From Fodinibacter sp038258215 (GTDB taxonomy: Bacteria; Actinomycetota; Actinomycetes; Actinomycetales; Dermatophilaceae), in NCBI GenBank assembly GCA_038258215.1, contig JBBSQC010000015.1:1-64000 (forward strand): a DNA stretch of 64,000 bases. The letters are read 5' to 3'. Below are positions 50,356-60,187 of this stretch, in pieces; the stretch's first letter is position 1, and each line of letters opens with the position of its first letter. The position numbers and the translations under genes are program-made. The notes beneath the pieces were generated by a model, which saw only the letters and a program-made list of their open reading frames with translations, had not been told where the DNA came from and made no database searches.

Positions 50356-51278
50356 CCGCGCTCCTCCCGGAAGACGATCCGCAGGTAGATGGTGATGAAC
50401 ACCGAGGAGATGACCATCATGATGACGGCGAGCGCCGAGCCGAACCCGTACCTCGTGGCCTCGCCGATGACGTTCTGCGAGACCAGGGCCGAGATGAGCT
50501 CGAGCCCGTTGCGCCCCTTGTTGATGATCCACACGAGGTCGAAGGCCCGCAGGGACTCGATGACGACGATGACGAGCACGATGAGGTTGATCGGCCGCAT
50601 CACCGGGAAGATCACGTGGAAGAAGGTCTTCACCTCGCTGGCGCCGTCGACGGCCGCTGCCTCACGCAGCGACGCGTCGACGCCCTTGAGCCCGGCCAGG
50701 TAGATGAGCATGATGTAGCCGGTGTGCCTCCACGCCGTGGCCACGAGGACCGCCCACAGGTTGACGTCGGGGTCTCCGTACCAGTCGATGTTCGTCCCGA
50801 AGACCTGGTTGATGAGCCCTTGGTCCGTGGAGTAGAACAGCTGCCAGATGAAGCCGACCAGCGCCATCGACAACACCACCGGTAGGTAGAACGCGGTCTG
50901 GTAGAACCGGCTCCCCCACATCTCGCGGTCGAGGATCACGGCCAGCAGCATGCCGAAGATGGTCGGCAGCACGAAGAGGAAGACCAGCCAGATCAGGTTG
51001 TTCTGGATCGCCGGCCAGAACGGCGGGTAGATGGTCGCGATGTCCTTGAAGTTCTGCGTCCCGACCCACTCGATCCCACTGAGCTTGAAGCCGTTCCACC
51101 TCGTGAAGGACAGGAGGACGGACGCGACTGCAGGCAGCCAGACCAGCCAGACGACGAGCACCGTCGGGACCCCGATCATCGCCGCGATGACCAGCCGGTC
51201 CCGGGTTCCTCGGCGCTTCTCGACCCGGCGCGTGCTCGTGTTCTTCTTCTTGTTCTGCCGTCGTGTGGTCGTGGTCAT
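50352..51278 (-). CDS. Sugar ABC transporter permease (MalF type)
   Basis: A 308-residue CUT1-family permease. The first 28 residues are strongly basic (RRQNKKKNTSTRRVEKRRGT), then a first membrane span (VPTVLVVWLVWLPAVASVLL), a periplasmic-side loop (FTRWNGFKLSGIEWVGTQNF, the family's W.G..NF motif) and five more spans. EAA loop: SLREAAAVDGASEVKTFFHV-IFPVMRP. It pairs with the MalG-type subunit that follows. No ATP-binding subunit is encoded in the window; as in many actinobacteria a shared MsiK-type ATPase is expected elsewhere. Confidence 0.93.
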   Translation of the reverse strand: MTTTTRRQNKKKNTSTRRVEKRRGTRDRLVIAAMIGVPTVLVVWLVWLPAVASVLLSFTRWNGFKLSGIEWVGTQNFKDIATIYPPFWPAIQNNLIWLVFLFVLPTIFGMLLAVILDREMWGSRFYQTAFYLPVVLSMALVGFIWQLFYSTDQGLINQVFGTNIDWYGDPDVNLWAVLVATAWRHTGYIMLIYLAGLKGVDASLREAAAVDGASEVKTFFHVIFPVMRPINLIVLVIVVIESLRAFDLVWIINKGRNGLELISALVSQNVIGEATRYGFGSALAVIMMVISSVFITIYLRIVFREERG

Positions 51279-51303
51279 GGTCGCTCCCCGGTGGGCACTG
51301 CGG

Positions 51304-52665
51304 TCAGCCGAGGATGGACGCGGCCTGCTGCTGGATGGACGCCGTGATGCGGTCGATGTCGTTCGGGTTCTTGAGGAAGTCCTGCAGGGATGCCGTGATC
51401 ACCGTGTTCGCGAGGTCGGCGTTGGTGTCGCGGTCGAGGAACTGGGCGATGGACTTCGCGTTCTGGACGACCTCGACGGACTTCTTCTGCAGGGCGCCGT
51501 ACTTCTCGGTGCTCGCGCCCGAGTTCGCCGCGATGAACGGGGCCGAGGCACCGTTGTTGCCGGCGTCGGCCGCTTCGGCGGTGCCCAGCCAGCTGATGAA
51601 CGCCTTGGCGGACTCCTCGTCGGAGGTGCCCGACGCCACGCAGAACCCGTCGATCGGCGCGTCGAGGGCGTCGGCGCCGATGCTGGCGTCGAGCTCGGGG
51701 AAGGTGAAGAAGTCGAGGTCGTCCTGGGTCTCGGTGGGGACCCCGTCGACGACGAAGGTGCCCAGGAGGTACATCCCGCACTCCCCCTTGGCCATGGAGG
51801 TCGCCGCTTCCTGCCAGGTGCGCCCGAGAGCGTTCTCCTGGTGGTAGGGCAGCAGGGTCTTCCAGGTCTCGAAGACCTTCTTGACCTCGGGGCTGTCCCA
51901 CTTCTGCTCGCCCTTGCACAGCCCGATGTGGAAGTCGTAGCCGTTGAGGCGCATGTTGAGGATGTCGAAGGTCCCCATCGGGGCCCAGGCGTCCTTGGCG
52001 GCGAAGGCGAAGGGGGTGATCTTCTTGCCCTGCATGTCCTCCATCAGCGCGGTGAGCTCGTCCATGGTCTTGGGCTCGGCCCAGCCGTTCTTCTCGAACA
52101 CCGACTTGCGATAGAAGACGGCCCACGGGTAGTAGCTGACCGGGACGAAGTACTGCTTGCCGTCGGGCGCCGTGGCCGACTGCTTGAAGGCGTCGCCCAG
52201 ACCGTCGATGGGCCAGACGTCGCTGATGTCCGCGATGACGCCGTTCTCGGCGAACTGGGCCATGCGGAAGCCGGCGAACCAGGTGAACACGTCGTCGGGG
52301 GTGCCCTGGAGATAGGTGTTGATGCTCTCCTGGAAGGTGTTGTGGTCCACCGCGTTGGGCGAGACCGTCACTCCGGCCTTCTTGGCGTAGGCGTCGGCCA
52401 TCGCCTGGAGGCGCTCGTAGGCAGGACCCGAGCCCTTGGCCTCGTTCATCCCGAACTTCACGTTCCCGGCCTTGGGCGTCGAGCCGCCGCTCGCACCGCC
52501 CGAGGAGGTCGAGGCGTCGTCACCGCAGGCCGCGAGGACGGACGGGGCTCCGAGGAGTGCGCCGGCACCCAGGGCGCCTCGCAGCAGGTTCCTACGGTTG
52601 ACCCCACTGACAGAGGTGGGAACGATGCTGGCGAGAGGGGTGTCGCGCGGGGCCGGGCGTGCCAT
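51304..52665 (-). CDS. Sugar ABC transporter substrate-binding lipoprotein
   Basis: A 453-residue extracellular binding protein (CUT1 family 1). The signal peptide combines a Tat-like twin arginine (the RR of NRRNLLRGALG) with a lipobox ending LAAC (Cys30, counted from this start), so the protein is anchored outside the membrane. Mature-protein motifs: DDVFTWFAGFRMAQFAENG, VPVSYYPWAVFYRKSVFEKN, PKTMDELTALMEDMQGKKI and GTFVVDGVP. ATG 52663-52665 has AGGAGA eight bases upstream; a start 17 codons earlier lacks a site. It is the first gene of the uptake operon, facing beta-galactosidase. Confidence 0.94.
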   Translation of the reverse strand: MARPAPRDTPLASIVPTSVSGVNRRNLLRGALGAGALLGAPSVLAACGDDASTSSGGASGGSTPKAGNVKFGMNEAKGSGPAYERLQAMADAYAKKAGVTVSPNAVDHNTFQESINTYLQGTPDDVFTWFAGFRMAQFAENGVIADISDVWPIDGLGDAFKQSATAPDGKQYFVPVSYYPWAVFYRKSVFEKNGWAEPKTMDELTALMEDMQGKKITPFAFAAKDAWAPMGTFDILNMRLNGYDFHIGLCKGEQKWDSPEVKKVFETWKTLLPYHQENALGRTWQEAATSMAKGECGMYLLGTFVVDGVPTETQDDLDFFTFPELDASIGADALDAPIDGFCVASGTSDEESAKAFISWLGTAEAADAGNNGASAPFIAANSGASTEKYGALQKKSVEVVQNAKSIAQFLDRDTNADLANTVITASLQDFLKNPNDIDRITASIQQQAASILG

Positions 52666-52941
52666 GGGTGTCTCCTTTGACTGATGGCGGGTTCTGACAT
52701 ATTCGACCAGAAACAAACACTGTGCGTGCGAGTCTCACCTCCCGGATCCCCACCTGTCAAGAGGTCTCGTGGCGCCGTTGTCGCCTTGTTACCAAGTCGA
52801 GTTCCGCTCCAGCATGCCGGGGCAAGCCCCTTGACTGAACCATCGGCCCGGATGGTTCAGCGGTGACCTCCATCATCGGTGATGTTCATTTGTGTTGATA
52901 CCTGTTGACAATCACCGGTCAGACACAAGACACTGACGCCC
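52666..52941. promoter_or_regulatory. Shared control region of the galactoside operons
   Basis: A 276-base divergent intergenic region. It contains an inverted repeat CTGAACCATC-GGCCCG-GATGGTTCAG (52835-52860) near its middle-right, a TTGACA box at 52905-52910 suited to the beta-galactosidase promoter, and A/T-rich tracts near both ends (around 52700-52715 and 52885-52912). The DeoR-type protein encoded downstream is the likely repressor, but the operator cannot be assigned from sequence alone. Confidence 0.55.
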
Positions 52942-54930
52942 ATGCGTCAATGGCCCGACGACAGGATCGCCTTCGGTGGCGACTACAACCCCGAGCAGTG
53001 GCCGCGCGCCGTCTGGGACGAGGACATGCGCCTGATGACGGCGGCCGGCGTGAGCTTCGTGTCGCTGGGGATCTTCTCCTGGTCCTGGCTCGAGCCGTCC
53101 AAGGGCGAGTACACCTTCGAGTGGCTCGACGAGATCATGGACCTGCTCCACGCCCACGGCATCGCCGTGGACCTGGCCACCGCGACGGCGACGCCCCCGC
53201 CCTGGCTCTCCTCGGCATACCCCGAGATCCTGCCCGTCGACCGCGAGGGCCGCACTCTGTGGCCCGGCAGCCGGCAGGCGTGGTGCCCGTCCTCCCCCCT
53301 CTACCGCGAGATGGCCCTGGGGCTGACCGACCGGCTCGCCGCCCGCTACCACGACCACCCGGCGCTGGCCATGTGGCACGTGTCCAACGAGTACGCCTGC
53401 CACAACCTGCCCTGCTACTGCGAAACCTGCGCCGTGATGTTCCGCCGCTGGCTCGAGCGCCGCCACGACAGCCTGGACGCGCTGAACGACGCGTGGGGCA
53501 CGGCGTTCTGGAGCCAGCGCTACACCGCGTGGGACGACATCCTCCCGCCGCGGATCACGACGACGTTCAACAACCCGACCCACGTGCTCGACTACACCAG
53601 GTTCGGCTCGGACACCCTGCTCGACTTCTACCTCGCCGAGCACGAGGTGATCCGCCGGCACTCGACCGACGTGCCCGTCACGACCAACTTCATGACGGTC
53701 AGCGGGTTCCGGCTGCTGGACTACCACTCCTGGGCCCCCCACCAGGACGTCGTCAGCACCGACCACTACATCGTCGACGCCCTCGATCACCCGCGGGCCG
53801 AGCTGTCCTTCTCGGGTGACCTCACCCGCGGCATCGCGGGTGGCCGACCCTGGATGCTCATGGAGCACTCGACCAGCGCTGTGAACTGGCAGCCCGTCAA
53901 CCCGGCCAAGCTCCCGGGCCAGACCATCCTGGACTCCCTGACCCACGTCGCTCGCGGCGCGGACGACCTGGGATTCTTCCAGTGGCGCCAGACCCGAGCG
54001 GGCTCGGAGAAGTTCCACTCGGCGATGGTGCCGCACGCCGGCGAGGACAGCGCCCGGTTCCGCGAGGTGTGCGAGCTGGGCGCCATCGCCGGCCGTCTCG
54101 GCGAGCTGCGCGGGTCCCTGGTCGACGCCGACGTAGCCATCCTCTGGGACTACGAGTCCGAGTGGGCGGTGGCCGGGCCCTGCATGCCGTCGGCCAACCT
54201 GGACTACGTCACGGCCGCACACACCGTGCACCGGCTGCTGCGCGACCGCGGGATCACCTGCGACGTCGTGCACCCCGACGCCGACCTCTCCGGCTACGCC
54301 GTGGTCGTCGTCCCCACCCTCTACCTCGTGTCCGACGCCCAGGCGGATGCCGTGCGCGGGGCCGCCGAGGCGGGCGCCCACGTGCTCGTCACCTACTTCT
54401 CCGGCATCAGCGACCGTGACGACCACGTGCGCCTCGGCGGCTACCCGGGGGCCTTCCGCGACCTCCTGGGGGTGCGCGTCGAGGAGTTCTTCCCCCTCCG
54501 CCTCGGCGAGGTGGTCGCGCTCTCCGGCGGCGGCGGCGGATCGCAGTGGAGCGAGGATGCCGCCGCCGTGGACGCAGAGGTCGTCCATGCGTATGCCGGC
54601 GGCCCCCTGAGCGGGCGCCCGGCCGCGACCCGCCGAGCGATTGGCGACGGTGTCGCGTGGTACCTCGGGACCCTCCCGGACGACGACACCCTGGGGGCAC
54701 TCCTCGATCGGGTCATCACCGAGGCCTCGGTCCAGCCCGCGGCCGAGGTGCCGGTGGGTGTGGAGGTCGTCCGGCGCAGTGCTGGGGCCCAGGGGTGGCT
54801 CTTCGTGCTCAACCACACCGCCGAGCCCTGCGAGGTCTCCGTGACGGGTCACGACCTCGTCGCGGACGCCTCCGTGGGCCCCACGCTCACCCTCGCCGCG
54901 CACACCGCCGCGGTGGTCCGAGAGACCTGA
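52942..54930 (+). CDS. Beta-galactosidase (GH42)
   Basis: A 662-residue GH42 beta-galactosidase. The barrel starts FGGDYNPEQWPRAVWDEDM. Acid/base Glu150 lies in WHVSNEYACHN and nucleophile Glu308 in WMLMEHSTSAVNWQ. The zinc-site cysteines near CHNLPCYCETC are present. A trimerisation domain (VADVAILWDYESEW region) and a short C-terminal beta domain follow. No signal peptide, so it acts in the cytoplasm on imported beta-galactosides such as galacto-oligosaccharides. It is first in an operon with deoR-type regulator and galT; together with GH36 it covers both anomers. Confidence 0.95.
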   Translation: MRQWPDDRIAFGGDYNPEQWPRAVWDEDMRLMTAAGVSFVSLGIFSWSWLEPSKGEYTFEWLDEIMDLLHAHGIAVDLATATATPPPWLSSAYPEILPVDREGRTLWPGSRQAWCPSSPLYREMALGLTDRLAARYHDHPALAMWHVSNEYACHNLPCYCETCAVMFRRWLERRHDSLDALNDAWGTAFWSQRYTAWDDILPPRITTTFNNPTHVLDYTRFGSDTLLDFYLAEHEVIRRHSTDVPVTTNFMTVSGFRLLDYHSWAPHQDVVSTDHYIVDALDHPRAELSFSGDLTRGIAGGRPWMLMEHSTSAVNWQPVNPAKLPGQTILDSLTHVARGADDLGFFQWRQTRAGSEKFHSAMVPHAGEDSARFREVCELGAIAGRLGELRGSLVDADVAILWDYESEWAVAGPCMPSANLDYVTAAHTVHRLLRDRGITCDVVHPDADLSGYAVVVVPTLYLVSDAQADAVRGAAEAGAHVLVTYFSGISDRDDHVRLGGYPGAFRDLLGVRVEEFFPLRLGEVVALSGGGGGSQWSEDAAAVDAEVVHAYAGGPLSGRPAATRRAIGDGVAWYLGTLPDDDTLGALLDRVITEASVQPAAEVPVGVEVVRRSAGAQGWLFVLNHTAEPCEVSVTGHDLVADASVGPTLTLAAHTAAVVRET

Positions 54931-54932
54931 CC

Positions 54933-55756
54933 GTGCTCGCCAGCCAGCGCCGCGCAGCCATCCTCGCCATCGTCGAGGAGGCCGGTGCAGTGCGGGTCTC
55001 CGAGCTCGTCGAGCAGCTCGGGGTCTCCGACATGACCGTGCGGCGGGACATCGAGCGGCTGGACGGCGACGGCCTCCTCGAACGGGTTCACGGCGGCGCG
55101 CTGGCCGTGCTGCCCCGCGCCACGGATGAGCCGGGGTTCACCGCGAAGTCCGGTCTGATGACCGGAGCCAAGCAGGCCATCGCCGCCGCCGCCGCGGCCC
55201 GCGTCGAGCCCGGCGCGACGATCGGCATCTCCGCCGGCACGACGACCTACGAGTTCGCCGGGGCGATCCGCAACATCCCGCGGCTGACGGTCGTCACGAA
55301 CTCGGTCCCCGTGGCCCAGCTGCTCCACGAGTCCCCCGGCGCCGAGCACGTCGTCGTCCTCACCGGCGGGGTGCGCACGCCGTCGGACGCGCTGGTCGGT
55401 CCGGTCGCCGTCACCGCACTCGAGGGCCTGCACGTCGACCGGCTCTTCCTCGGGGCCCACGGCATCGACCGCGCGGCCGGGCTGACCACCCCCAACCTCG
55501 TCGAGGCCGAGACCAACCGCGCCCTGGTGCGCGCCAGCCGCTCGGTGTCCGTCCTCGCCGACCACACGAAGGTCGGGATCGTCGGCCTGTCGACCTTCAT
55601 GCAGCTCTCCGAGGTCGACACACTCATCACCGACTCGGGCATCACCGCCCGGGCGCGGGCGGTGCTCGAGGAGTCCGTGGAGCACCTGGTGCTCGCCGAC
55701 TCCCCCACTGTCATGCCGGTGGGTGGCCGGGCCGGCGGCAGGGTGGGGGACGCCGG

Positions 55757-55760
<4 letters not shown>
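54933..55760 (+). CDS. DeoR family transcriptional regulator
   Basis: A 275-residue DeoR/GlpR-type sugar-phosphate-sensing repressor. The N-terminal helix-turn-helix is QRRAAILAIVEEAGAVRVSE with LVEQLGVSDMTVRRDIERLD and GDGLLERVHGGA, the DeoR signature. The C-terminal DeoRC domain shows GATIGISAGTTTYEFAGAI, LTVVTNSVPVAQLL, GGVRTPSDALVGP and LGAHGIDRAAGLTTPNLVEA. GTG 54933 lies two bases after the beta-galactosidase stop. The effector may be galactose 1-phosphate or a related sugar phosphate (inference). Its stop overlaps galT (ATGA). Confidence 0.93.
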
Positions 55761-56872
<1,112 letters not shown>

Positions 56873-56876
56873 CCGG

Positions 56877-57464
56877 TCAGCGCCGTCCGGCCTCGGTCGC
56901 CACCGGCTGGCCGGGCTCCTGGAGGGCCGGCACGCCGAGGTCGCGCTTGAGGTAGGTGTAGGGGAAGGTCGAGCCGATGACCTGCCAGCCCTCGTCGCTG
57001 ACGTCCTTCACCCGCCGGCGCAGCATCGAGACCCGGCGGTGCTCCCACTGCGAGTCGGTGTGCACGACCCGGTGGAAGAAGGGCCCGAACTCGACGCTGT
57101 GCCAGCCGTAGCGGCCCGCGAGCGCGAGCTCCTTCATCTCGTCGAAGGAGGTGACCGGCCCGAGGATGCGCTCGCCCGGGTCGAGGGCGCCGGTGGTCGG
57201 CCCCGCGACCGCGAACCGCTTCTGCGCGGCCTGCTTGCTCATGCCCAAGGTGCTGCCGATCGCCGCCCACGTCGCTCCGGAGGACCGGGCGGCGACCACC
57301 GAGTCGTGCAGCAGTCGCCGGGCCTGGGCCTCGACCTCGGAGGCCACGGTGATCAGCCGCAGGTAGTCCCCGACGTCCTCCGGCTCGGCACTGGCCACGA
57401 GGACGCCGATCGCCTCGGCCAGCGCCTCACTGGTCGGGCCGGTGTCCGGGTGGTCAGTGGCCAT
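56877..57464 (-). CDS. Putative DNA-binding protein with sigma-region-like helix-turn-helix
   Basis: A 195-residue soluble protein. The middle (residues about 45-90) reads VEAQARRLLHDSVVAARSSG, ATWAAIGSTLGMSKQAAQKR, which is a recognisable helix-turn-helix of a kind seen in short actinobacterial regulators. The C-terminal half (GWHSVEFGPFFHRVVHTDSQ, then RRRVKDVSDEGWQVIGSTFP) looks like a ligand or interaction domain that I do not recognise. Its start overlaps the end of the small membrane protein gene. Two palindromes sit upstream of that operon, so autoregulation is plausible. It is convergent with galT, four bases apart. Confidence 0.65.
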   Translation of the reverse strand: MATDHPDTGPTSEALAEAIGVLVASAEPEDVGDYLRLITVASEVEAQARRLLHDSVVAARSSGATWAAIGSTLGMSKQAAQKRFAVAGPTTGALDPGERILGPVTSFDEMKELALAGRYGWHSVEFGPFFHRVVHTDSQWEHRRVSMLRRRVKDVSDEGWQVIGSTFPYTYLKRDLGVPALQEPGQPVATEAGRR

Positions 57465-57702
57465 CGCGCGAGGGCTGGTGGGCGGTGTCCACGCCCTGGA
57501 CGTCCTCCGACGGACGCCACCCGCCGGGCCTGCGGCGCATCAGCGTCGACGCGGCACCGACGAGGGCGACCATGACGACCACACCGGCGATCTGGAGCCA
57601 GCGCGGAGGATCGGTGAAGGTCAGCAGCAGGCCGAGGAACGGCACCACCAGGAGGAGGCTGTATCCGGTGTTCCATGTCGTGCGGGGGTCTGAGGTGTTC
57701 AT
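57454..57702 (-). CDS. Small two-span membrane protein
   Basis: An 82-residue protein with two membrane segments (residues about 13-28, GYSLLLVVPFLGLLLTF; and 36-54, LQIAGVVVMVALVGAASTL) and a charged tail. No family is recognised. It overlaps the helix-turn-helix gene by 11 bases, so they form an operon. Its ATG lies six bases downstream of a -10 box with no room for a ribosome site, so the message is probably leaderless, a common arrangement in actinobacteria. Confidence 0.6.
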   Translation of the reverse strand: MNTSDPRTTWNTGYSLLLVVPFLGLLLTFTDPPRWLQIAGVVVMVALVGAASTLMRRRPGGWRPSEDVQGVDTAHQPSRDGH

Positions 57703-57704
57703 AG

Positions 57705-57721
57705 GTCAACCATAGGTTGAC
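57705..57721. promoter_or_regulatory. Palindromic operator 1, overlapping the -10 box
   Basis: GTCAACC-ATA-GGTTGAC, a perfect 7+3+7 palindrome, begins three bases upstream of the small membrane protein start. It covers the minus-strand -10 box TATGGT (complement of 57709-57714). Confidence 0.8.
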
Positions 57722-57738
57722 GTGGCGCTGTGAGTCAA
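57709..57738 (-). promoter_or_regulatory. Likely leaderless promoter of the 82-residue/helix-turn-helix operon
   Basis: On the minus strand, -35 TTGACT (complement of 57733-57738), an 18-base spacer and -10 TATGGT (complement of 57709-57714). The start codon lies six bases after the -10, so transcription should begin at or next to the A of ATG. Confidence 0.65.
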
Positions 57739-57750
57739 CCAGAGGTTGAC
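57734..57750. promoter_or_regulatory. Palindromic operator 2, overlapping the -35 box
   Basis: GTCAACC-AGA-GGTTGAC, identical arms to operator 1 with one changed centre base, 29 bases centre to centre. That distance is near three helical turns, so two dimers could bind the same face and cover both promoter boxes. Confidence 0.8.
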
Positions 57751-57767
57751 GCCCGAGCCCGGCGCCG

Positions 57768-58136
57768 TCAGCGCGGCGGAAGCTGCTGGAGCGCCCAGGC
57801 GTTGCCGTCGGGGTCGCTGAAGGTGACGAACCGCCCCCAGGCGAGCTCCTCGACCGGCGTGACGTCCACGCCCCGCGCCGACAGCTCGGCGTGGGCGGCG
57901 TCGGCATCGGCCACGACGACCTGCAGGCCGTGCACCGACCCCGGCGCGGTGTCGACCAGCCCCTCCCCGAACGCGATGGAGCAGGCCGACCCCGGCGGGG
58001 TGAGCTGGACGAAACGGAGGTCCTCGGAGACGCGGTGGTCGTGGTCGACCACGAAGCCGACCTGGTCGGCGTAGAAGGCCTTCGCCCGGTCCACGTCGGA
58101 CACCGGAAGGATGATCAGCTCGATCTTGTAGTCCAT
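57768..58136 (-). CDS. VOC superfamily (glyoxalase/bleomycin-resistance-like) protein
   Basis: A 122-residue single-module VOC protein. MDYKIELIILPVSDVDRAKA begins the first beta-alpha unit (FYADQVGFVVDHD), HGLQVVVADADAAHAELSAR is the second, and it ends with FVTFSDPDGNAWALQQLP, the D-P-D-G-N motif typical of the fold. Function is not predictable beyond metal-dependent chemistry or binding. It is separated from the palindrome-controlled operon by the operator region and transcribed in the same direction. Confidence 0.85.
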   Translation of the reverse strand: MDYKIELIILPVSDVDRAKAFYADQVGFVVDHDHRVSEDLRFVQLTPPGSACSIAFGEGLVDTAPGSVHGLQVVVADADAAHAELSARGVDVTPVEELAWGRFVTFSDPDGNAWALQQLPPR

Positions 58137-58216
58137 GACGCGACGTTAGCCGCGCCCACCGACAGCCGATCAAGTCAGCCGGGGTCGCTCCGAAGGTCAG
58201 CCCCGCGGGCGAGGGT

Positions 58217-58317
58217 TCAGACGTCCACGGTCAGCAGCACCTCCTCCGGCACGGTCACGAAGTGGTGCGGCGAGGGCCCCGCCAGAACCAGACCTGCCCG
58301 GTGACCTGGAGCTCCAT
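58217..58317 (-). pseudogene. DUF1905 protein remnant
   Basis: MELQVTGQVWFWRGP is the exact style of a DUF1905 N-terminus. A one-base loss near 58276 then shifts the frame; in the restored frame the text runs PHHFVTVPEEVLLTVDV and stops. The last residues match the usual C-terminus of such proteins (…LTVDV), so the middle of the gene (about 60 residues) has also been deleted. It lies just before purN on the same strand. Confidence 0.6.
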
Positions 58318-58331
58318 CGCGGGGCCTTGGT

Positions 58332-58937
58332 TCAGCGCTCGGTCGCCGGGTTCGCCGCCCAGGAGCGGTCCGCCGCAAGCGCCGACACGACGTCTACCAC
58401 CATCGCCCGCTCGACCACCTTGATCCGCTCGTGCAACGACTCCACGGTGTCGCCGACCTCGACGAGCACCGCACGCTGGTCGAGGATCGGCCCGGTGTCG
58501 ACCCCGGCGTCCACCCAGTGGCAGGTGCACCCCGTGACCCGCACCCCGTGCGCCAGCGCGTCGCGCACCCCATGGGCCCCGGGGAAGCTGGGCAACAGCG
58601 CCGGATGGGTGTTGACCACGCGCCGCGCCCGCAGCACCGCGGGGCCGAGCACCTTCATGAACCCCGCCGACACGACGAGATCGGGTGACGCCTCGGACAC
58701 CTGACGCTCCAGATCGCAGTCCCAGTCCGCGCGGGTGGCGTAGTCCGGCACCCGGCACACGAACGTCGGGATGCCGCGCGCCTCGGCGCGCTCCACACCA
58801 CCGGTGCCGTCACGGTCGGCGCCGACCCCGACGACGCCGAACGGGGAGCCCTCCTCCTGGGCGGCGTCGAGCAGGGCCTGGAGGTTGGTGCCCGAGCCGG
58901 ACACCAGGACCACGAGACGCAGGGGCGCCCGCGTCAT
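58332..58937 (-). CDS. purN: Phosphoribosylglycinamide formyltransferase
   Basis: A 201-residue enzyme that transfers a formyl group from 10-formyl-THF to GAR in purine synthesis. Motifs: LVVLVSGSGTNLQALLDAA (phosphate loop), VVSAGFMKVLGPAVL, the catalytic Asn-His pair in RVVNTHPALLPSFPGAHGVR, and the Asp in TGCTCHWVDAGVDTGPIL. The length is normal. The ATG overlaps the DUF6350 stop (ATGA). purH, expected immediately downstream, is displaced by the galactoside block. Confidence 0.95.
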   Translation of the reverse strand: MTRAPLRLVVLVSGSGTNLQALLDAAQEEGSPFGVVGVGADRDGTGGVERAEARGIPTFVCRVPDYATRADWDCDLERQVSEASPDLVVSAGFMKVLGPAVLRARRVVNTHPALLPSFPGAHGVRDALAHGVRVTGCTCHWVDAGVDTGPILDQRAVLVEVGDTVESLHERIKVVERAMVVDVVSALAADRSWAANPATER

Positions 58938-60187
58938 CGGCGAAGTCGCCAGGCGTCACGGACGACGGTGGCCAGGGCCCCGACCAGGAGCTCGACGAAG
59001 AGAGCCATGGTGAGCAGGGCCGCGGGCGCCCCCACGGAGGCGAGGCGGTACTGGCCGAGCGAGCCCCCGGCGAGCGCATCGAGGGCTCCGATCGTCACCG
59101 CGCAGACGAGGCACGCCGCGGCCGCGACCGAGGCCTTGGTGCGCAGCCGGGACAGCCGGGCCACGGCATCCAGGGAGCGGCGGCCGACCCAGGCCCCGAC
59201 CCCGACGACGACGAGCACGCACAGCGGGGTGAACCACGGGAAGGAACGGGGCTGGGGAAGGCCAGCGAGGACAGGGACCAGCGGCATCAGGCCGCCCGTC
59301 GAGCCACCCCAGCTCGTGGTCGCGCCGTCGACGACCTGGAATCCCGGGCCGGCCAGGAAGGAGACCGCCCACAGGGCGAGGTTCGGGAGGGCGGACAGCT
59401 GGGCCACGGCCAGGATCGCCGAACCGAGACCCCCCGCGGCGAGCGTGCCCTGGACGCTGGTGACGTCCCCCCAGGACAGGGCCACCATGAGCAGGACGAG
59501 GAGCACGCCGATCCCGACGAGTGCCGCGGCGCCCCGCAGCCCGGCACGAAACCCTCGGCGCAGGGCGTCCGGCACCCGCGATGTGCCCAGGCGCGGGCCG
59601 AGGACGTCGGGGTCCTCCGCGACAACCGGGCGCAGCGCGAGCGACACGCCGGCGAGAGGGACGAGCACCGCGGGGAGCAGCAGCGAGAGCAGGGCCACCC
59701 CGAAGGCGCCCGTTCCGGTGAGCCAGGCGCCCAGTGCGACCACCACGGCATACCCGCCCCACCACGCACCGAGGGTCGCGGCGAGTGGGCCCGGGAGGAG
59801 CCCGCGCCAGTGCGCGCCGTCGGTCGACACGTCGACCATCGCCTCGCGGGCGCCGCGGCGCGCGATGACGACGAGCAGCGCGAGACCGAGGAGGGGGACG
59901 AGCGAGATCGTCACGGCGCCGCTGGTGAGGTGGGCGCCGCCGGCGAGCAGCCACAGCGACGCACCCGTGCCCGCGGCATCCCACACCGACCCCGTGGCTC
60001 TCGGCGCCATCGCCCAGGCGAGCACCGCAGGGATGACGAGGACGAGCGCCGATGTCACACCGGTGCCCAGACCCGCGAGCAGCCCGCGCAGCCAGGGGCG
60101 GCCCGAGAGCGGCGTCGAACCCGTGGGGGCCTCGTCGTGGTCCTCGCCCCCGGGGAGGGCGGAACGCAGGCGGTCGATGACGGTCAT
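58934..60187 (-). CDS. DUF6350 family polytopic membrane protein
   Basis: A 417-residue membrane protein with about ten or eleven spans. Starts MTVIDRLRSALPGGEDHDEA with PWLRGLLAGLGTGVTSALVL; later blocks FRAGLRGAAALVGIGVLLVL, LPNLALWAVSFLAGPGFQV-VDGATTSWGG and LAGGSLGQYRLASVGAPAAL. The TTSWGG and GPGFQVV pattern is characteristic of this actinobacterial family, normally located between sucD and purN as here. Function is unknown. ATG 60185-60187 is chosen because the upstream extension is basic and lies on the sucD-side hairpin area. Confidence 0.85.
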   Translation of the reverse strand: MTVIDRLRSALPGGEDHDEAPTGSTPLSGRPWLRGLLAGLGTGVTSALVLVIPAVLAWAMAPRATGSVWDAAGTGASLWLLAGGAHLTSGAVTISLVPLLGLALLVVIARRGAREAMVDVSTDGAHWRGLLPGPLAATLGAWWGGYAVVVALGAWLTGTGAFGVALLSLLLPAVLVPLAGVSLALRPVVAEDPDVLGPRLGTSRVPDALRRGFRAGLRGAAALVGIGVLLVLLMVALSWGDVTSVQGTLAAGGLGSAILAVAQLSALPNLALWAVSFLAGPGFQVVDGATTSWGGSTGGLMPLVPVLAGLPQPRSFPWFTPLCVLVVVGVGAWVGRRSLDAVARLSRLRTKASVAAAACLVCAVTIGALDALAGGSLGQYRLASVGAPAALLTMALFVELLVGALATVVRDAWRLRR

